Shown: positions 27,437 to 37,057, counted from the stretch's first letter. The stretch: 64,000 nt of DNA from Burkholderia ambifaria AMMD (GCF_000203915.1 NC_008390.1:2108001-2172000), one strand, 5' to 3'. Translations and numbers: made by a program. Notes: generated from the letters alone by a model not told the origin.

Positions 27437-28117
27437 ATGTCGCTTTTCGACTCTATTTCGCGCACGATCAAAGGCCTGCTGAACGATGCGGCCGACTCGG
27501 TACAGGATCCGTCGCGCGACGCACGGCAGATCGTGCGGGAGCTCGACGACAGCATCGGCCGTGCCGAGAATTCGCTGATCGAGATCGAGGCACAAGTCGC
27601 GACCCAGCGCAGCAAGCGCGATGCGGCCGACGACAAGGTGAAGAAGTACGAAGACGGCGCGAAGCGCGCGCTGCAGGCCGGCGACGAAGCACTCGCACGC
27701 GAGGCGCTCGCCGCGCAGTCGAACGCGGAAGCCGAGCGCGATGCACTCGCGGCCGAGCTGACCACGCTCGAACCGTCGGTCGACAAGCTGAAGGGGCAGA
27801 TCGCCGACATGCGCCAGCGCCGCAACGACCTGAACTCGCGCTCGAACATCCTGCAGGCGAAGCATGAAATCGCGCAGGCAAAGGACGTCGCGGCAAGCGC
27901 GCTCGGCGGCATCGGCGGCAAGAACCTGTCCGAGGATTTCCAGAAGCTCGAGGACAAGGTCGCGCTGCAGAACGCGCGCTCGGACGCCCGCCTGAACTCG
28001 GCCGACACGTCGAGCGGCAAGGCGCTCGAGGACAAGCTCGCCGCGCTGAACAAGGGCCCGTCGGTGGAAGACCGCCTCGCCGCGCTGAAGAAGCAGCTCG
28101 ACACGCCCGCGCAGTAA
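27437..28117 (+). CDS. pspA: Phage shock protein A (PspA/IM30 family)
   Basis: A 226-residue, almost entirely coiled-coil protein of the ESCRT-III-like PspA family that binds and repairs the inner membrane. The N-terminus SLFDSISRTIKGLLNDAAD is the amphipathic membrane-binding helix, followed by long heptad-rich helices (about 25-190). The psp regulators pspF/B/C are absent nearby. Instead a secreted TPR/TM protein gene lies 78 bp downstream, probably in the same operon. Confidence 0.92.
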   Translation: MSLFDSISRTIKGLLNDAADSVQDPSRDARQIVRELDDSIGRAENSLIEIEAQVATQRSKRDAADDKVKKYEDGAKRALQAGDEALAREALAAQSNAEAERDALAAELTTLEPSVDKLKGQIADMRQRRNDLNSRSNILQAKHEIAQAKDVAASALGGIGGKNLSEDFQKLEDKVALQNARSDARLNSADTSSGKALEDKLAALNKGPSVEDRLAALKKQLDTPAQ

Positions 28118-28195
28118 CGGCAACCGCGCCGCGGCCCGCCCGGCTCGCGGCGCGCATCGATCGTCAGGAGACGGGCGTTCGCGCCCGGTTCGACC

Positions 28196-29386
28196 ATGAA
28201 GAAATCTCTCGCCGCACTCGGCTTCTCGCTGATGCTGCTGTCGTCCGCGGCATTCGCAGTCCCGTCGCTGCAGCAAGTCGAGCAGTCGATCGCACAACGC
28301 GATTGGCAGCGCGCCGACACGCAGCTGTCGCAAGTCATCGACGCCCACCCGAACAACGCGCATGCGCGCTACCTGTACGCGCAGGTGCTGGACCGCGAAG
28401 GCCGCGCGTCGGACGCGCTCGCGCAACTGCAGCGGGCGAAGTCGCTCGATCCGCAACTGCGCTTCACCGATGCGTCGCGCTTCGCGCAGACCGAGTCGCG
28501 CATTCGCGCGGACGCCGCGCGCGTGAGCGGCAACACCCCGTCGGCCACGCAGGCCGGCTCGTTGCAGTCGTCGCTCGCACCGGCCGCGCCGGTCGCGAAA
28601 CACGGTCCGTCGACCGGCATGTGGATCGGCATCGCGCTGATCGTCGCACTCATCGCGCTGGTGCTGCGCTGGACGCTGCGGCGCGCGCGCTCGGCCGACG
28701 ACGGCCGCGCCGACGACGAACGCCGCACGCAATTGAAGCGCGCGACCGACGTGCTGAACGACATTCGTCCGCTGAAACTCGACGCGAAGCTGTCGACGGC
28801 GCCCGGCGCCGCCGCGCTCACCGGCGAGCTCGAAGGCATCGAGACCGATGCACGCACGCTCGTCGAAGCGCTGTCGAACGGCAAGAACCCGGTGCCGCCG
28901 TATCGCATCGACGAGCTCGAGCAGCGGCATGCGAGCGTGAAGGCACGCGTCGAAGGCCGCCCCGATCCGGCCGCGCAGCCCGCCGCGCCGCCGAACGGCA
29001 ACGGCTCCGTGTATGCGCAGGAAGCCGATCGCATGACCGGCACGCAAGGCCAGCCGTATCAGCAACCGCCATACCCGCAACAGCCGTATCCGCCGCAACC
29101 GTATCCGCAACAGCAGCCGCCCGTCGTGGTCCAGCAAGGCGGCGGTTTCGCCGGCGGGATGGGCGGGCTGCTGACCGGCGTGCTGCTCGGTGAAGCGATG
29201 TCGGGCGGGCGCGAGCGTGTGGTCGAGCGCGACGTGATCGTCGACGACCAGCGCCGGCGTCAGGAGAACAACGATCCGGGCTTCGACTTCGGTCGCGGCG
29301 ACGATTCGAACTGGAGCGACGGCAACGGCGGCGGCGGTGTCGATCTCGGCAGCAACGACGACGGCTGGACCGACGACAACACCTGA
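28196..29386 (+). CDS. TPR-containing exported membrane protein with Pro/Gln-rich repeats
   Basis: A 396-residue protein. The signal peptide ends near AFA|VPS (residue 21). A TPR-like unit follows (about 26-95, AHARYLYAQVLDREGRASDALAQ), then a TM helix (about 139-158), a helical domain, a proline/glutamine repeat (PYPQQPYPPQPYPQQQPP, about 300-320), a Gly-rich segment and an acidic, Gly/Asp-rich tail. It is linked to pspA by spacing and strand. The layout suggests a membrane-anchored adaptor of the PspA envelope-stress response; function not established. Confidence 0.75.
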   Translation: MKKSLAALGFSLMLLSSAAFAVPSLQQVEQSIAQRDWQRADTQLSQVIDAHPNNAHARYLYAQVLDREGRASDALAQLQRAKSLDPQLRFTDASRFAQTESRIRADAARVSGNTPSATQAGSLQSSLAPAAPVAKHGPSTGMWIGIALIVALIALVLRWTLRRARSADDGRADDERRTQLKRATDVLNDIRPLKLDAKLSTAPGAAALTGELEGIETDARTLVEALSNGKNPVPPYRIDELEQRHASVKARVEGRPDPAAQPAAPPNGNGSVYAQEADRMTGTQGQPYQQPPYPQQPYPPQPYPQQQPPVVVQQGGGFAGGMGGLLTGVLLGEAMSGGRERVVERDVIVDDQRRRQENNDPGFDFGRGDDSNWSDGNGGGGVDLGSNDDGWTDDNT

Positions 29387-29460
29387 GCATTCGCACGCGG
29401 GCGTCGACGCATCGCGCGACGCCCGCCTCTCCCGCCGCGCCCCCTTTCATTCCCACTCGC

Positions 29461-29490
29461 GCCGGCCGCCGGATCGCCGGCCGCCGGATC
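29461..29490. repeat. Two exact tandem copies of a 15-bp unit
   Basis: GCCGGCCGCCGGATC occurs at 29461-29475 and 29476-29490, then a partial third copy (GCCGGCCGCG) to 29500. It lies in the non-coding gap before mscL. Confidence 0.8.
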
Positions 29491-29650
29491 GCCGGCCGCG
29501 AATTTGTCAATCATTTCAAGATGGGCTACCGGCAATGGGGCACGTTCGCTATCATGCGGCCATCGGCGTGCCTCCGATCCCATCCGACGTTTCGCAGCCC
29601 TGCGCGTCGCGGCACGCCTTCCCCTAGCCTCAATCAGGAGAAAGCCGCTC

Positions 29651-30082
29651 ATGAGCATAATCAAGGAATTCAAGGAGTTCGCCGTCAAAGGCAACGTGAT
29701 GGATCTCGCCGTCGGCGTGATCATCGGCGGCGCGTTCTCGAAGATCGTCGACTCGGTCGTGAAAGACCTCATCATGCCGGTGATCGGCGTGCTGACCGGC
29801 GGTCTGGATTTCTCGAACAAGTTCGTTCTGCTCGGCACCATCCCCCCGACGTTCAAGGGTAATCCCGATTCGTTCAAGGACCTGCAGGCCGCGGGCGTCG
29901 CCGCGTTCGGCTACGGCTCGTTCATCACCGTGGCGATCAACTTCGTGATCCTTGCGTTCATCATTTTCCTGATGGTGAAATTCATCAACAAGCTGCGCAA
30001 GCCGGAAGAAGCCGCGCCGGCCGCGACGCCGGAAGACATCGTGCTGCTGCGCGAGATCCGCGATTCGCTCAAGCAACGCTGA
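29651..30082 (+). CDS. mscL: Large-conductance mechanosensitive channel MscL
   Basis: A 143-residue homopentameric channel that opens under hypo-osmotic shock. The N-terminal helix [20 protein letters not shown] leads into TM1 ([20 protein letters not shown]). A periplasmic loop, TM2 (about 80-105) and a C-terminal helical bundle follow ([20 protein letters not shown]). The start is the ATG at 29651 after a CAGGAG site; an upstream in-frame ATG is far from any good ribosome site. Confidence 0.97.
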
Positions 30083-30107
30083 GCACCGCGCCACGCTGCA
30101 TCTGCCG

Positions 30108-30131
30108 GGCCCGCACAATGCGGGCCTTTTT
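30108..30131 (+). terminator. Intrinsic terminator of mscL
   Basis: An 8-bp perfect stem (GGCCCGCA / TGCGGGCC), 3-nt loop and TTTTT, 26 bp after the mscL stop. Confidence 0.93.
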
Positions 30132-30438
30132 CATGCGCGTGCCGCGCGCATGCGTGCGCCGCGCGCCGCCGCGCGACGCTTATCTCACTTTTTTGTGACG
30201 CACGAATGCACGCGCGGGAAAAGCAGGTCTATGATGGAGACTAAACGACAGTACGGGCGCCGAGACGCTGGCTGTGTCGATCATCGTGGCAAGCGGGTCG
30301 ACGGGAGACATTGATCGTCGTACCGCACGAGTGCAGCATTTTCGTGTGCTATAAAGGATCGACATGCGGCGTACATAGCCGGGAGTGGGTCGCATGAAAG
30401 TGCCGCATTTCTTGCAATTGTTTTTGAGGCGAGTGTTT
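30132..30438. other. Intergenic region upstream of a hypothetical gene
   Basis: About 300 bp with AT-rich patches (30180-30200 and 30335-30360) but no assigned site. An ATG at 30394, with GGGAG 8 nt before it, offers an alternative start for the next gene, 15 residues longer. Confidence 0.5.
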
Positions 30439-30885
30439 ATGTCCTTCCCGAAAAAACGTCGACGCGCGCAGCAGGATGGCCAGGAGTCATTCCTCGCGGT
30501 ATTGCGCCATTCGAAACCGTTTGCGCAGCTCGACACCAAGATTGCCCGCGCCCGTGCGCAGGACGAACCCGTCCTCTATGCGCATGTGCTGCCCGGCCTC
30601 GACGTGCTCCTGTGCAGCGTGCGCGGCGCACAGCCGCCCTATCCGGCCATCGCCGAACTGCGCAAGCGCTGCATGGAATCGATCGCCAACGCGCTCGAAC
30701 AGCCGCTCGACGGCCTCGAGAACGGCGGCTATTGGTACGAGGCAAATGGCTTCGGCTTCCTCGTGTTCGCGAGCCGCGCCCGCGCGCGCATCCTGCCCGA
30801 ATTTGGTGCAGGCACGAAGGCAAGCCTGCGCGGCGGCCTCGGACGCCAGAACGCCGGCGACACGACACCGCGCTCCCTCGGCTGA
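30439..30885 (+). CDS. Conserved hypothetical protein
   Basis: A 148-residue cytoplasmic protein with a strongly basic N-terminus (SFPKKRRRAQQDG) and a compact alpha/beta body (residues about 20-125, including LYAHVLPGLDVLLCSVRG and GYWYEANGFGFLVFASRAR). No known domain is recognised. The start is ambiguous between 30394 and 30439, both with plausible ribosome sites. Codon use is native. Confidence 0.65.
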   Translation: MSFPKKRRRAQQDGQESFLAVLRHSKPFAQLDTKIARARAQDEPVLYAHVLPGLDVLLCSVRGAQPPYPAIAELRKRCMESIANALEQPLDGLENGGYWYEANGFGFLVFASRARARILPEFGAGTKASLRGGLGRQNAGDTTPRSLG

Positions 30886-30900
30886 ACCGACACCGACACG

Positions 30901-30924
30901 ATGGGCCGCCTCCGGGCGGCCCAT
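30901..30924. terminator. Hairpin between convergent genes
   Basis: A 10-bp perfect stem (ATGGGCCGCC / GGCGGCCCAT) with a 4-nt loop, between the hypothetical gene and the minus-strand dehydrogenase gene. There is no T-run; it probably limits readthrough both ways. Confidence 0.6.
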
Positions 30925-30962
30925 CGGCCATTCAGGCTTCCCGCTTCACCGCCGCCACGCGC

Positions 30963-31856
30963 TCACTGCGCCGTCCCGCGCCCGTTGCCGGGCCGGACGA
31001 TGTCGATGAACGCGGCGAAATCGGCGCCGGCGAGGCCCTGCGCGGCACCCAGCCGCAGCACCTGCTGCACCGTGGCCGACACGGGCATCACCGCGCCCGT
31101 GTCGCGCGCGGCGTCGGCGATCGCATCGACATCCTTCTGGAACGTGCTCAGCGCACCCATTGATGGGTGCCCACCTGACGTCATGCGCGGCACGAAGGTC
31201 TGCAGCAGCACCGAGTCGGCCCACCCGCCCGCCAGTGCGTCGGCGAGACGCGCGGCGTCGATGCCGCTCGCCTGAGCCAGGCCGACCGCTTCCGCGATCG
31301 CGGTCACCGTCGCGGTGACGATCGCCTGGTTGCACAGCTTCGCGGTCTGGCCCGCGCCGGCGTCGCCCATGTGCGTGATGCGCGACGCGTAAGCGTCGAT
31401 CAGCGGCCGCACCGCGTCGAGGTCGGCCGCGCCGCCGCCCGCCATCACCGCGAGCGTACCGGCCTGCGCGCCGGGCACGCCGCCCGACACGGGCGCGTCG
31501 ATCCAGCCGACGCCGAGCGCGGCCGCGCGCGCCGCGTAGTCGCGCGTCGTCGCAGGCGGAATGCTCGAATGATCGACGATGCGCTTCAAGCGGCGCGCGT
31601 TCGCATCGCCGGCAAGCAGCCCGTGCTCGCCGAACGCGACGTCGCCGACCGCACGGCCATCGAGCACGCACATGAACACCGTGTCGACGCGCTCGGCCAG
31701 TTCGCGCGGCGTGTCGACCACCAGCGCGCCATCCTTTTCAAGCGCCTCGGCCTTGCCGCGCGTCCGGTTCCATACGCTGACCCGGTGGCCTGCCGCCAGC
31801 AAATGCCGAATCATCGGCGCGCCCATCAACCCCGGTCCGCAAAATCCGACTTCCAC
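30963..31856 (-). CDS. NAD(P)-dependent beta-hydroxyacid dehydrogenase (HIBADH / tartronate semialdehyde reductase family)
   Basis: A 297-residue enzyme with the N-terminal Rossmann motif GFCGPGLMGAPM (residues about 4-15), the substrate loop APVSGGVPGAQAGTL (about 121-135) and the catalytic Lys in GQTAKLCNQ (about 173). Members oxidise or reduce 3-hydroxyisobutyrate, tartronate semialdehyde or similar. A tartronate role would link to glycerate kinase at the left edge, but the two are 30 kb apart, so substrate assignment is open. Confidence 0.9.
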   Translation of the reverse strand: MEVGFCGPGLMGAPMIRHLLAAGHRVSVWNRTRGKAEALEKDGALVVDTPRELAERVDTVFMCVLDGRAVGDVAFGEHGLLAGDANARRLKRIVDHSSIPPATTRDYAARAAALGVGWIDAPVSGGVPGAQAGTLAVMAGGGAADLDAVRPLIDAYASRITHMGDAGAGQTAKLCNQAIVTATVTAIAEAVGLAQASGIDAARLADALAGGWADSVLLQTFVPRMTSGGHPSMGALSTFQKDVDAIADAARDTGAVMPVSATVQQVLRLGAAQGLAGADFAAFIDIVRPGNGRGTAQ

Positions 31857-31997
31857 GATATTCCCGTCTCCAATTGAGGTTGCACTTGCCGCCCATCATA
31901 CCTATCACTCAAGAAGCCGGACACGCGCGGCGCTGCTTCGGGCCCGCCGCTGCCGCCGGCCATACCGACCACATACCGACATACCAGGGAGCGCATC

Positions 31998-32207
31998 ATG
32001 AGCGACCACGTCTACAAGCTGATCGAACTGACCGGCTCGTCGCGCCAATCGTGCGACGACGCCATCCGCAACGCGATCTCGAAAGCCGGCAAGACGCTGC
32101 ACAACCTGCACTGGTTCCAGGTGACCGAAACACGCGGCCACATCGAAGGCGATCAGGTCATCCACTGGCAGGTCACGCTGAAAGTCGGCATGCGCATCGA
32201 CGACTGA
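31998..32207 (+). CDS. Dodecin (flavin-binding small protein)
   Basis: A 69-residue protein of the dodecin fold that forms hollow dodecamers storing flavin or CoA. It matches the family consensus: [14 protein letters not shown] at the start, a helix with AIRNAISKA, the flavin-stacking Trp in LHWFQV (residue 39), and the C-terminal strand HWQVTLKVG. Full length, monocistronic. Confidence 0.94.
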   Translation: MSDHVYKLIELTGSSRQSCDDAIRNAISKAGKTLHNLHWFQVTETRGHIEGDQVIHWQVTLKVGMRIDD

Positions 32208-32425
32208 CGCACCGCGCGCGCGCGGTGCCCCGACCGCCGGATGCGTGCAATGCGCATCCGCGCGGCGCCGCGCCCGCCTGCATGACGCCCCGTTCGGGCC
32301 CCGTGTCGAGGCCCGGCCGGCGGGCGTCTGCGGGTATCCATCTCTTGACGCTGGTTTTCGTTCATATTAAAAACCATATACACCCCCGCCCCCTCGATCA
32401 GCCCGTACATATAAACGGAGATATC

Positions 32426-33355
32426 ATGAGTCAGCAACGCGAGGCGATCGACACGTACCTCTTGCGCGTCTTGCACACCTTGTTGATGGAGCGCAGCGTC
32501 ACGCGCGCGGCCGTCAAACTGAACCAGTCGCAACCGGCGATCAGTGCCGCGCTGCGGCGCCTGCGCGACATCACCGGCGACCCGCTCCTCGTGCGCGGCA
32601 AGTCCGGCATGGTCCCGACCGAATACGGGCTGCGCCTGCTCGAACCGGTGCAGAACGCCCTGCGTGAAATCGAGCGCATCAAGTTCCAGCAGCACAATTT
32701 CGACCCGGCCACGTCGATCCGCTGCTACCGGATCGGCTGCCCCGACTACCTGAACGTGCTGTTCGTGCCGACCGTCGTCGAGCGCTTCCGCCAGGCCGCG
32801 CCGAATGCGACGCTCGAGTTCCACTCGCTCGGCCCCGCGTTCGACTACGAGCTCGCGCTGGAAGACGGCAAGCTCGACATCGTCGTCGGCAACTGGCCCG
32901 AGCCGCCCGAACAGCTGCATCTGTCGAACCTGTTCGTCGACGAAATCGTCTGCCTGATGAGCAACACGCATCCGTTCGCGAAGCGCGGCGGGCTCACGCT
33001 CGACCAGTATCTGAACGCGCCGCATCTCGCGCCGACGCCGTACTCGGTCGGCCAGCGCGGCGCGATCGACGTGCACCTCGCGCGCGAGCGGCTCAAGCGC
33101 CACGTGGTCGTCACGCTGCCGTACTTCAACCTCGCACCGTACGTGCTGGTGAAGTCCGACCTGATCTTCACGACGACGCGCCTGTTCGCCGATCATTACG
33201 CGAAGTTCCTGCCGCTGTCGGTCGTGCCGGCGCCGCTCGACTTCCCGCCGATGCAGTACTACCAGCTGTGGCACGAACGCTGTCACTATTCCGACGAAGT
33301 GCGCTGGCTGCGCAGCCTCGTCGCCGAAGCGACCCGCACGCTGATCGAGGCTTGA
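32426..33355 (+). CDS. LysR-family transcriptional regulator
   Basis: A 309-residue LTTR. The winged-helix N-terminus (LHTLLMERSVTRAAVKLNQSQ then PAISAALRRLRDITGDPLLVR, residues about 15-58) is canonical. The C-terminal effector domain follows. The start is the ATG at 32426 after CGGAG. It is convergent with the 8-oxoguanine deaminase gene and stands at the left edge of the purine-catabolism cluster, so regulation of that cluster is plausible but not shown by a binding site. Confidence 0.92.
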   Translation: MSQQREAIDTYLLRVLHTLLMERSVTRAAVKLNQSQPAISAALRRLRDITGDPLLVRGKSGMVPTEYGLRLLEPVQNALREIERIKFQQHNFDPATSIRCYRIGCPDYLNVLFVPTVVERFRQAAPNATLEFHSLGPAFDYELALEDGKLDIVVGNWPEPPEQLHLSNLFVDEIVCLMSNTHPFAKRGGLTLDQYLNAPHLAPTPYSVGQRGAIDVHLARERLKRHVVVTLPYFNLAPYVLVKSDLIFTTTRLFADHYAKFLPLSVVPAPLDFPPMQYYQLWHERCHYSDEVRWLRSLVAEATRTLIEA

Positions 33356-33461
33356 TCGCGCACGGCGCGCGCCGGTCAAGCCGTCGCGGTACGGTCTGGC
33401 AGCCGCAACCGCCGCCGCGCGCCTGATCCGCCGCGCGCGGCGCGCGCCCCGCGCCCGTGCG

Positions 33462-34874
33462 TCAGCGCGACGCCTCCACGAGGGCGCGCGCGAGGGCGTT
33501 GTGGCGCTCGATGACGGGCGGCAGGTCGAGCGTCGCGAGCCGCCCTTCCCGCACCACCACCTTCCCGTTCACCACCGTGTACGCCGTCTGCGACGGCGCG
33601 CAGAACACGAGCGCCGCGACCGGATCGTGCAGCGCGCCCGCGAACAGCGGCTGGCGCAGGTCGAACGCGGCGAAGTCCGCGGCCATGCCGGGCTTCAGCG
33701 CGCCGATATCGTCGCGATTCAGCACCTTCGCGCCACCGAGCGTCGCGATCTCGAGCGCTTCCCGCGCGGTCATCGCATCGGGCCCGAAGCCGACCCGCTG
33801 CAGCAGCAGCGCCTGCCGCACTTCCGCGACCATCTGCGCGCCGTCGTTCGACGCGGAACCGTCGACGCCGATCCCGACCGGCACGCCCGCGAGACGCATC
33901 TTCTTCACCGGAGCGATACCCGACGCGAGCCGCATGTTCGAACACGGACAGTGCGCGACGCCGGTGCCGGTGCGCGCGAACAGGCCGATGCCCGCATCGT
34001 CGAGCTGCACACAGTGCGCATGCCAGACGTCGTGGCCGACCCAGCCGAGATCTTCCGCGTATTCGGCCGGCGTCATCCCGAACTTCTCGCGGCTGTACGC
34101 GATGTCGTTGACGTTCTCGGCCAGGTGCGTGTGCAACGACACGCCGTAGTCGCGGGCCAGCACGGCCGCGTCGCGCATCAGGCCGCGGCTCACCGAGAAC
34201 GGCGAGCACGGCGCGACGACCACGCGCAGCATCGCGTAGCGGCCTTCGTCGTGATAGGTCTCGATCAGGCGCTGCGCGTCGCGCAGGATGTCGGGCTCGC
34301 GCTCGACGACCGAGTCGGGCGGCAGCCCGCCGTCGCGCTGGCCGACGCTCATCGCGCCGCGGCTCGCGTGAAACCGCATGCCGATCCGCTGCGCGGCGCC
34401 GATGCTGTCGTCGAGCCGGCTGCCGTTCGGATAGATGTACAGGTGGTCGCTCGACGTCGTGCAGCCCGACTGCAGCAGCTCGGCCATCGCGGTCAGCGTC
34501 GACACCTCGATCATCTCGGGCGTCAGGTGCGCCCAGATCCGGTACAGGTTCGTGAGCCAGCCGAACAGCTCCGCGTTCTGCGCGGCCGGCACCGCGCGCG
34601 TGAGGCTCTGGTACATGTGATGGTGCGTGTTCACGAGCCCCGGGATCACCAGGTGGCCACGCAGGTCGAGCACTTCGTCGGCGCTCTCGGGCAGCTCGGC
34701 GCTCGGGCCGACCGCGACGATCCGGTTGTCTTCGATATAGAGCCCCGCGTCGCGCAGCTCGCGGCGCGTGTCGTCCATGGTCACGAGCACGTCGGCGTGC
34801 TTGACCAGCAGGGTTTTCGGGCGGGATGAGGATGGCTGTGGCGCGCGTGCGCCGGCGTGCTGCTCGAGGTTCAT
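33462..34874 (-). CDS. 8-oxoguanine deaminase / amidohydrolase-superfamily hydrolase
   Basis: A 470-residue TIM-barrel metal-dependent deaminase. Metal ligands are in PGLVNTHHHMYQ (about 75-87), HTHLAEN (about 233-239), WHAHCVQ and the catalytic Asp in GVDGSASND. The combination NAELFGWL and THHHMYQSLTRA matches the 8-oxoguanine deaminase branch, which converts 8-oxoguanine to urate. Guanine deaminase is the closest alternative. Position next to urate-degrading genes supports a urate-producing role. Confidence 0.85.
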   Translation of the reverse strand: MNLEQHAGARAPQPSSSRPKTLLVKHADVLVTMDDTRRELRDAGLYIEDNRIVAVGPSAELPESADEVLDLRGHLVIPGLVNTHHHMYQSLTRAVPAAQNAELFGWLTNLYRIWAHLTPEMIEVSTLTAMAELLQSGCTTSSDHLYIYPNGSRLDDSIGAAQRIGMRFHASRGAMSVGQRDGGLPPDSVVEREPDILRDAQRLIETYHDEGRYAMLRVVVAPCSPFSVSRGLMRDAAVLARDYGVSLHTHLAENVNDIAYSREKFGMTPAEYAEDLGWVGHDVWHAHCVQLDDAGIGLFARTGTGVAHCPCSNMRLASGIAPVKKMRLAGVPVGIGVDGSASNDGAQMVAEVRQALLLQRVGFGPDAMTAREALEIATLGGAKVLNRDDIGALKPGMAADFAAFDLRQPLFAGALHDPVAALVFCAPSQTAYTVVNGKVVVREGRLATLDLPPVIERHNALARALVEASR

Positions 34875-35384
34875 GCGTTCTCCGCGTCGTTCTGCCGCCG
34901 GGAGCCGCTCCCGGTGACGTTCACAAAGCCGTTCGAACGCTGATTCGCGGCACGCCCCGGTGCCTGCGTCCGTTCGAACGCGCTGGCCCGGTTACCCGGC
35001 GTGCACGCCGTCTTCGGGGTGCGCGCGGGCTCACGGCCCGACGCGCACGGCGGCAGCATCGCCCAAGCGCGCGCGGCGCACAATGCGCGAACCCGAATAC
35101 CGCGCTTCACGGTTTCGATATGGTACGCCGCGCAGGGGGCGCCAAGCCCCGGAATCGCAGGCTGCGGGCCGCTTCCGGCGTGCCGTCGACAGCGGTTCAT
35201 GCGCGGCGCATTATCTTCGATATCGCGCCCGTATTTGCGCGGGGAACCTTTTTACAATGCCTGCACGGCGCTCGCTTCACTCTCGCCGACGGGTATGTAG
35301 CCACGTGACGTGGAGCCTCGATCCGCCGCATAGTCAATGGATCGAGTCGCCGCCGAACCTCGCATTCACACAAGGACACAACGA
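34875..35384. other. Divergent intergenic region, deaminase / uraH
   Basis: A 510-bp region with promoters in both directions but no gene I can support. A TACAAT at 35253-35258 is a possible -10 for uraH, though no good -35 lies 17 bp upstream. Several short GC-rich frames cross it but have no start signal or family resemblance. Confidence 0.5.
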
Positions 35385-35738
35385 ATGGGAAAGCTCACTA
35401 CCCACGTACTCGATACGGCGCACGGTCGTCCCGGCGCCGCCATCAAGGTGGACCTCTACGCGCTGGACGGCGAATCGCGCCGCGCGATCAAGACCGTGCT
35501 GACCAATAGCGACGGCCGCTGCGACGAGCCGCTGCTCGAAGGCGCCGCGCTCGCCGCCGGCGAATACGAACTCGTATTCCATGCCGGCGACTACTTCGCG
35601 TCGCTCGGCGTGAAGGTGCCCGAACCCCGTTTCGTCGACCGCGTCGTGCTGCGCTTCGGCATCGCCGACACCGCGTCGCACTACCACGTGCCGCTGCTCG
35701 TGTCGCCGTGGTCGTACAGCACCTATCGCGGCAGCTGA
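35385..35738 (+). CDS. uraH: 5-hydroxyisourate hydrolase UraH (transthyretin-like)
   Basis: A 117-residue enzyme that opens HIU, the product of urate oxidation, to OHCU. Family signatures are GKLTTHVLDTAHGRPG at the N-terminus (catalytic His), an internal Arg in the RRAIKTVLTNSDGRCDEPL stretch, and the invariant C-terminal STYRGS. It is 53 bp upstream of puuD, so the urate-oxidising pair is co-transcribed. Confidence 0.96.
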   Translation: MGKLTTHVLDTAHGRPGAAIKVDLYALDGESRRAIKTVLTNSDGRCDEPLLEGAALAAGEYELVFHAGDYFASLGVKVPEPRFVDRVVLRFGIADTASHYHVPLLVSPWSYSTYRGS

Positions 35739-35791
35739 CACACGCATCGGCGCCCGCATCAAAGATAACGATCTGAGTCTGGAGGAGTTTC

Positions 35792-36985
35792 ATGGAAGGC
35801 TTCATCACCGACTGGCTGAACCTCGCGCTGCGATGGCTGCACGTCATCGTCGCCATTGCGTGGATCGGCGAGTCGTTCTATTTCGTCGCGCTCGACAACA
35901 GCCTGAAACCGCCGACCGACGCGAACCAGCGCAAGCGCGGCGTGTTCGGCGAGCTGTGGCACGTCCACGGCGGCGGTTTCTACAACATGCAGAAGTACAC
36001 GGTCGCCCCGCCGGAAATGCCGGATGACCTGCACTGGTCGAAGTGGCCGTCGTACACGACCTGGCTGTCGGGCTTCTCGTTGTTCTTCGTGCTGTACCTG
36101 CTCGCACCGAACACCTACCTGATCGACAAGAGCGTGCTCGACATGGGCCCGGTCGTCGCCGTCGCATCCGCGCTCGGCTTCCTCGCGGCCGGCTGGATCG
36201 TCTACGACTCGCTGTGCCGCATCCTCGGCACCAACGATCGCGTGCTGGGCATCTGCGTGGGCCTCTACGTCGTCGTCGCCGCGTATCTTGCGTGCCACAT
36301 CTTCGCGGGCCGTGCGGCGTACCTGATCGTCGGCGCGATGCTCGCGACGATCATGTCGGCGAACGTGTTCTTCGTGATCATCCCGGGCCAGCGCAAGATG
36401 GTCGACAAGATGCTCAAGGGCGAAGAGCCGAACCCGATCTACGGCAAGCGCGGCAAGCAGCGCTCGGTGCACAACACGTATTTCACGCTGCCGGTCGTGT
36501 TCGCGATGCTGTCGAACCACTATGCGATGACGTACACGAACAAGTTCAACTGGGTCGTGCTCGTGCTGATCATGCTGGCCGGCGCGCTGATCCGTCAGTT
36601 CTTTGTGATGCGTCACCGCGGCCAGCAGCTGTGGTACCTGCCGATCGGCGGCGTCGCCCTGCTGTCGGGCGCGCTCGTGTGGACGATGCCGAAGCCGGTC
36701 GCACCGGAAGCGCAGGCCGCGAACGCCCCGAAGATCGCGATCAACGACATCATGCCGATCCTGCAGCAGCGCTGCGTCGAGTGCCACTCGGCCAAGCCGA
36801 CGCTGATGGGCAGCGCGCCCGCCGGCGTGATGTTCGACACGCCCGATGAAGTGTCGAAGAACGCGCAGCGCATCTACGAACAGGCCGTGCGCCTGAAGGC
36901 GATGCCGATCGGCAACGTCACGCATATGACCGACGACGAGCGCGTGAAGCTCGCCGCCTGGTTCGAGGGCGGCGCGGTCAAGTAA
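35792..36985 (+). CDS. puuD: Membrane urate hydroxylase PuuD with C-terminal cytochrome c domain
   Basis: A 397-residue inner-membrane enzyme that oxidises urate to HIU, replacing soluble uricase. The N-terminal part has about eight TM helices (first LNLALRWLHVIVAIAWIGES). The C-terminal periplasmic cytochrome c has the heme site C328-V-E-C331-H332 and the probable axial Met371 in KAMPIGN. Electrons would pass to the respiratory chain rather than to O2 giving H2O2. A GGAGGAG site precedes the ATG at 35792, and a strong terminator follows. Confidence 0.94.
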   Translation: MEGFITDWLNLALRWLHVIVAIAWIGESFYFVALDNSLKPPTDANQRKRGVFGELWHVHGGGFYNMQKYTVAPPEMPDDLHWSKWPSYTTWLSGFSLFFVLYLLAPNTYLIDKSVLDMGPVVAVASALGFLAAGWIVYDSLCRILGTNDRVLGICVGLYVVVAAYLACHIFAGRAAYLIVGAMLATIMSANVFFVIIPGQRKMVDKMLKGEEPNPIYGKRGKQRSVHNTYFTLPVVFAMLSNHYAMTYTNKFNWVVLVLIMLAGALIRQFFVMRHRGQQLWYLPIGGVALLSGALVWTMPKPVAPEAQAANAPKIAINDIMPILQQRCVECHSAKPTLMGSAPAGVMFDTPDEVSKNAQRIYEQAVRLKAMPIGNVTHMTDDERVKLAAWFEGGAVK

Positions 36986-37030
36986 GCCGCCGGGCGCCGG
37001 CGGTTGGTTGCCGGCACACCTCTCCGTTCG

Positions 37031-37057
37031 CGGGCCCGGAAACGGGCCCGTTTTTTT
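37031..37057 (+). terminator. Intrinsic terminator of uraH-puuD
   Basis: An 8-bp stem (CGGGCCCG / CGGGCCCG) with a GAAA tetraloop and seven T, 45 bp after the puuD stop. Confidence 0.95.
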
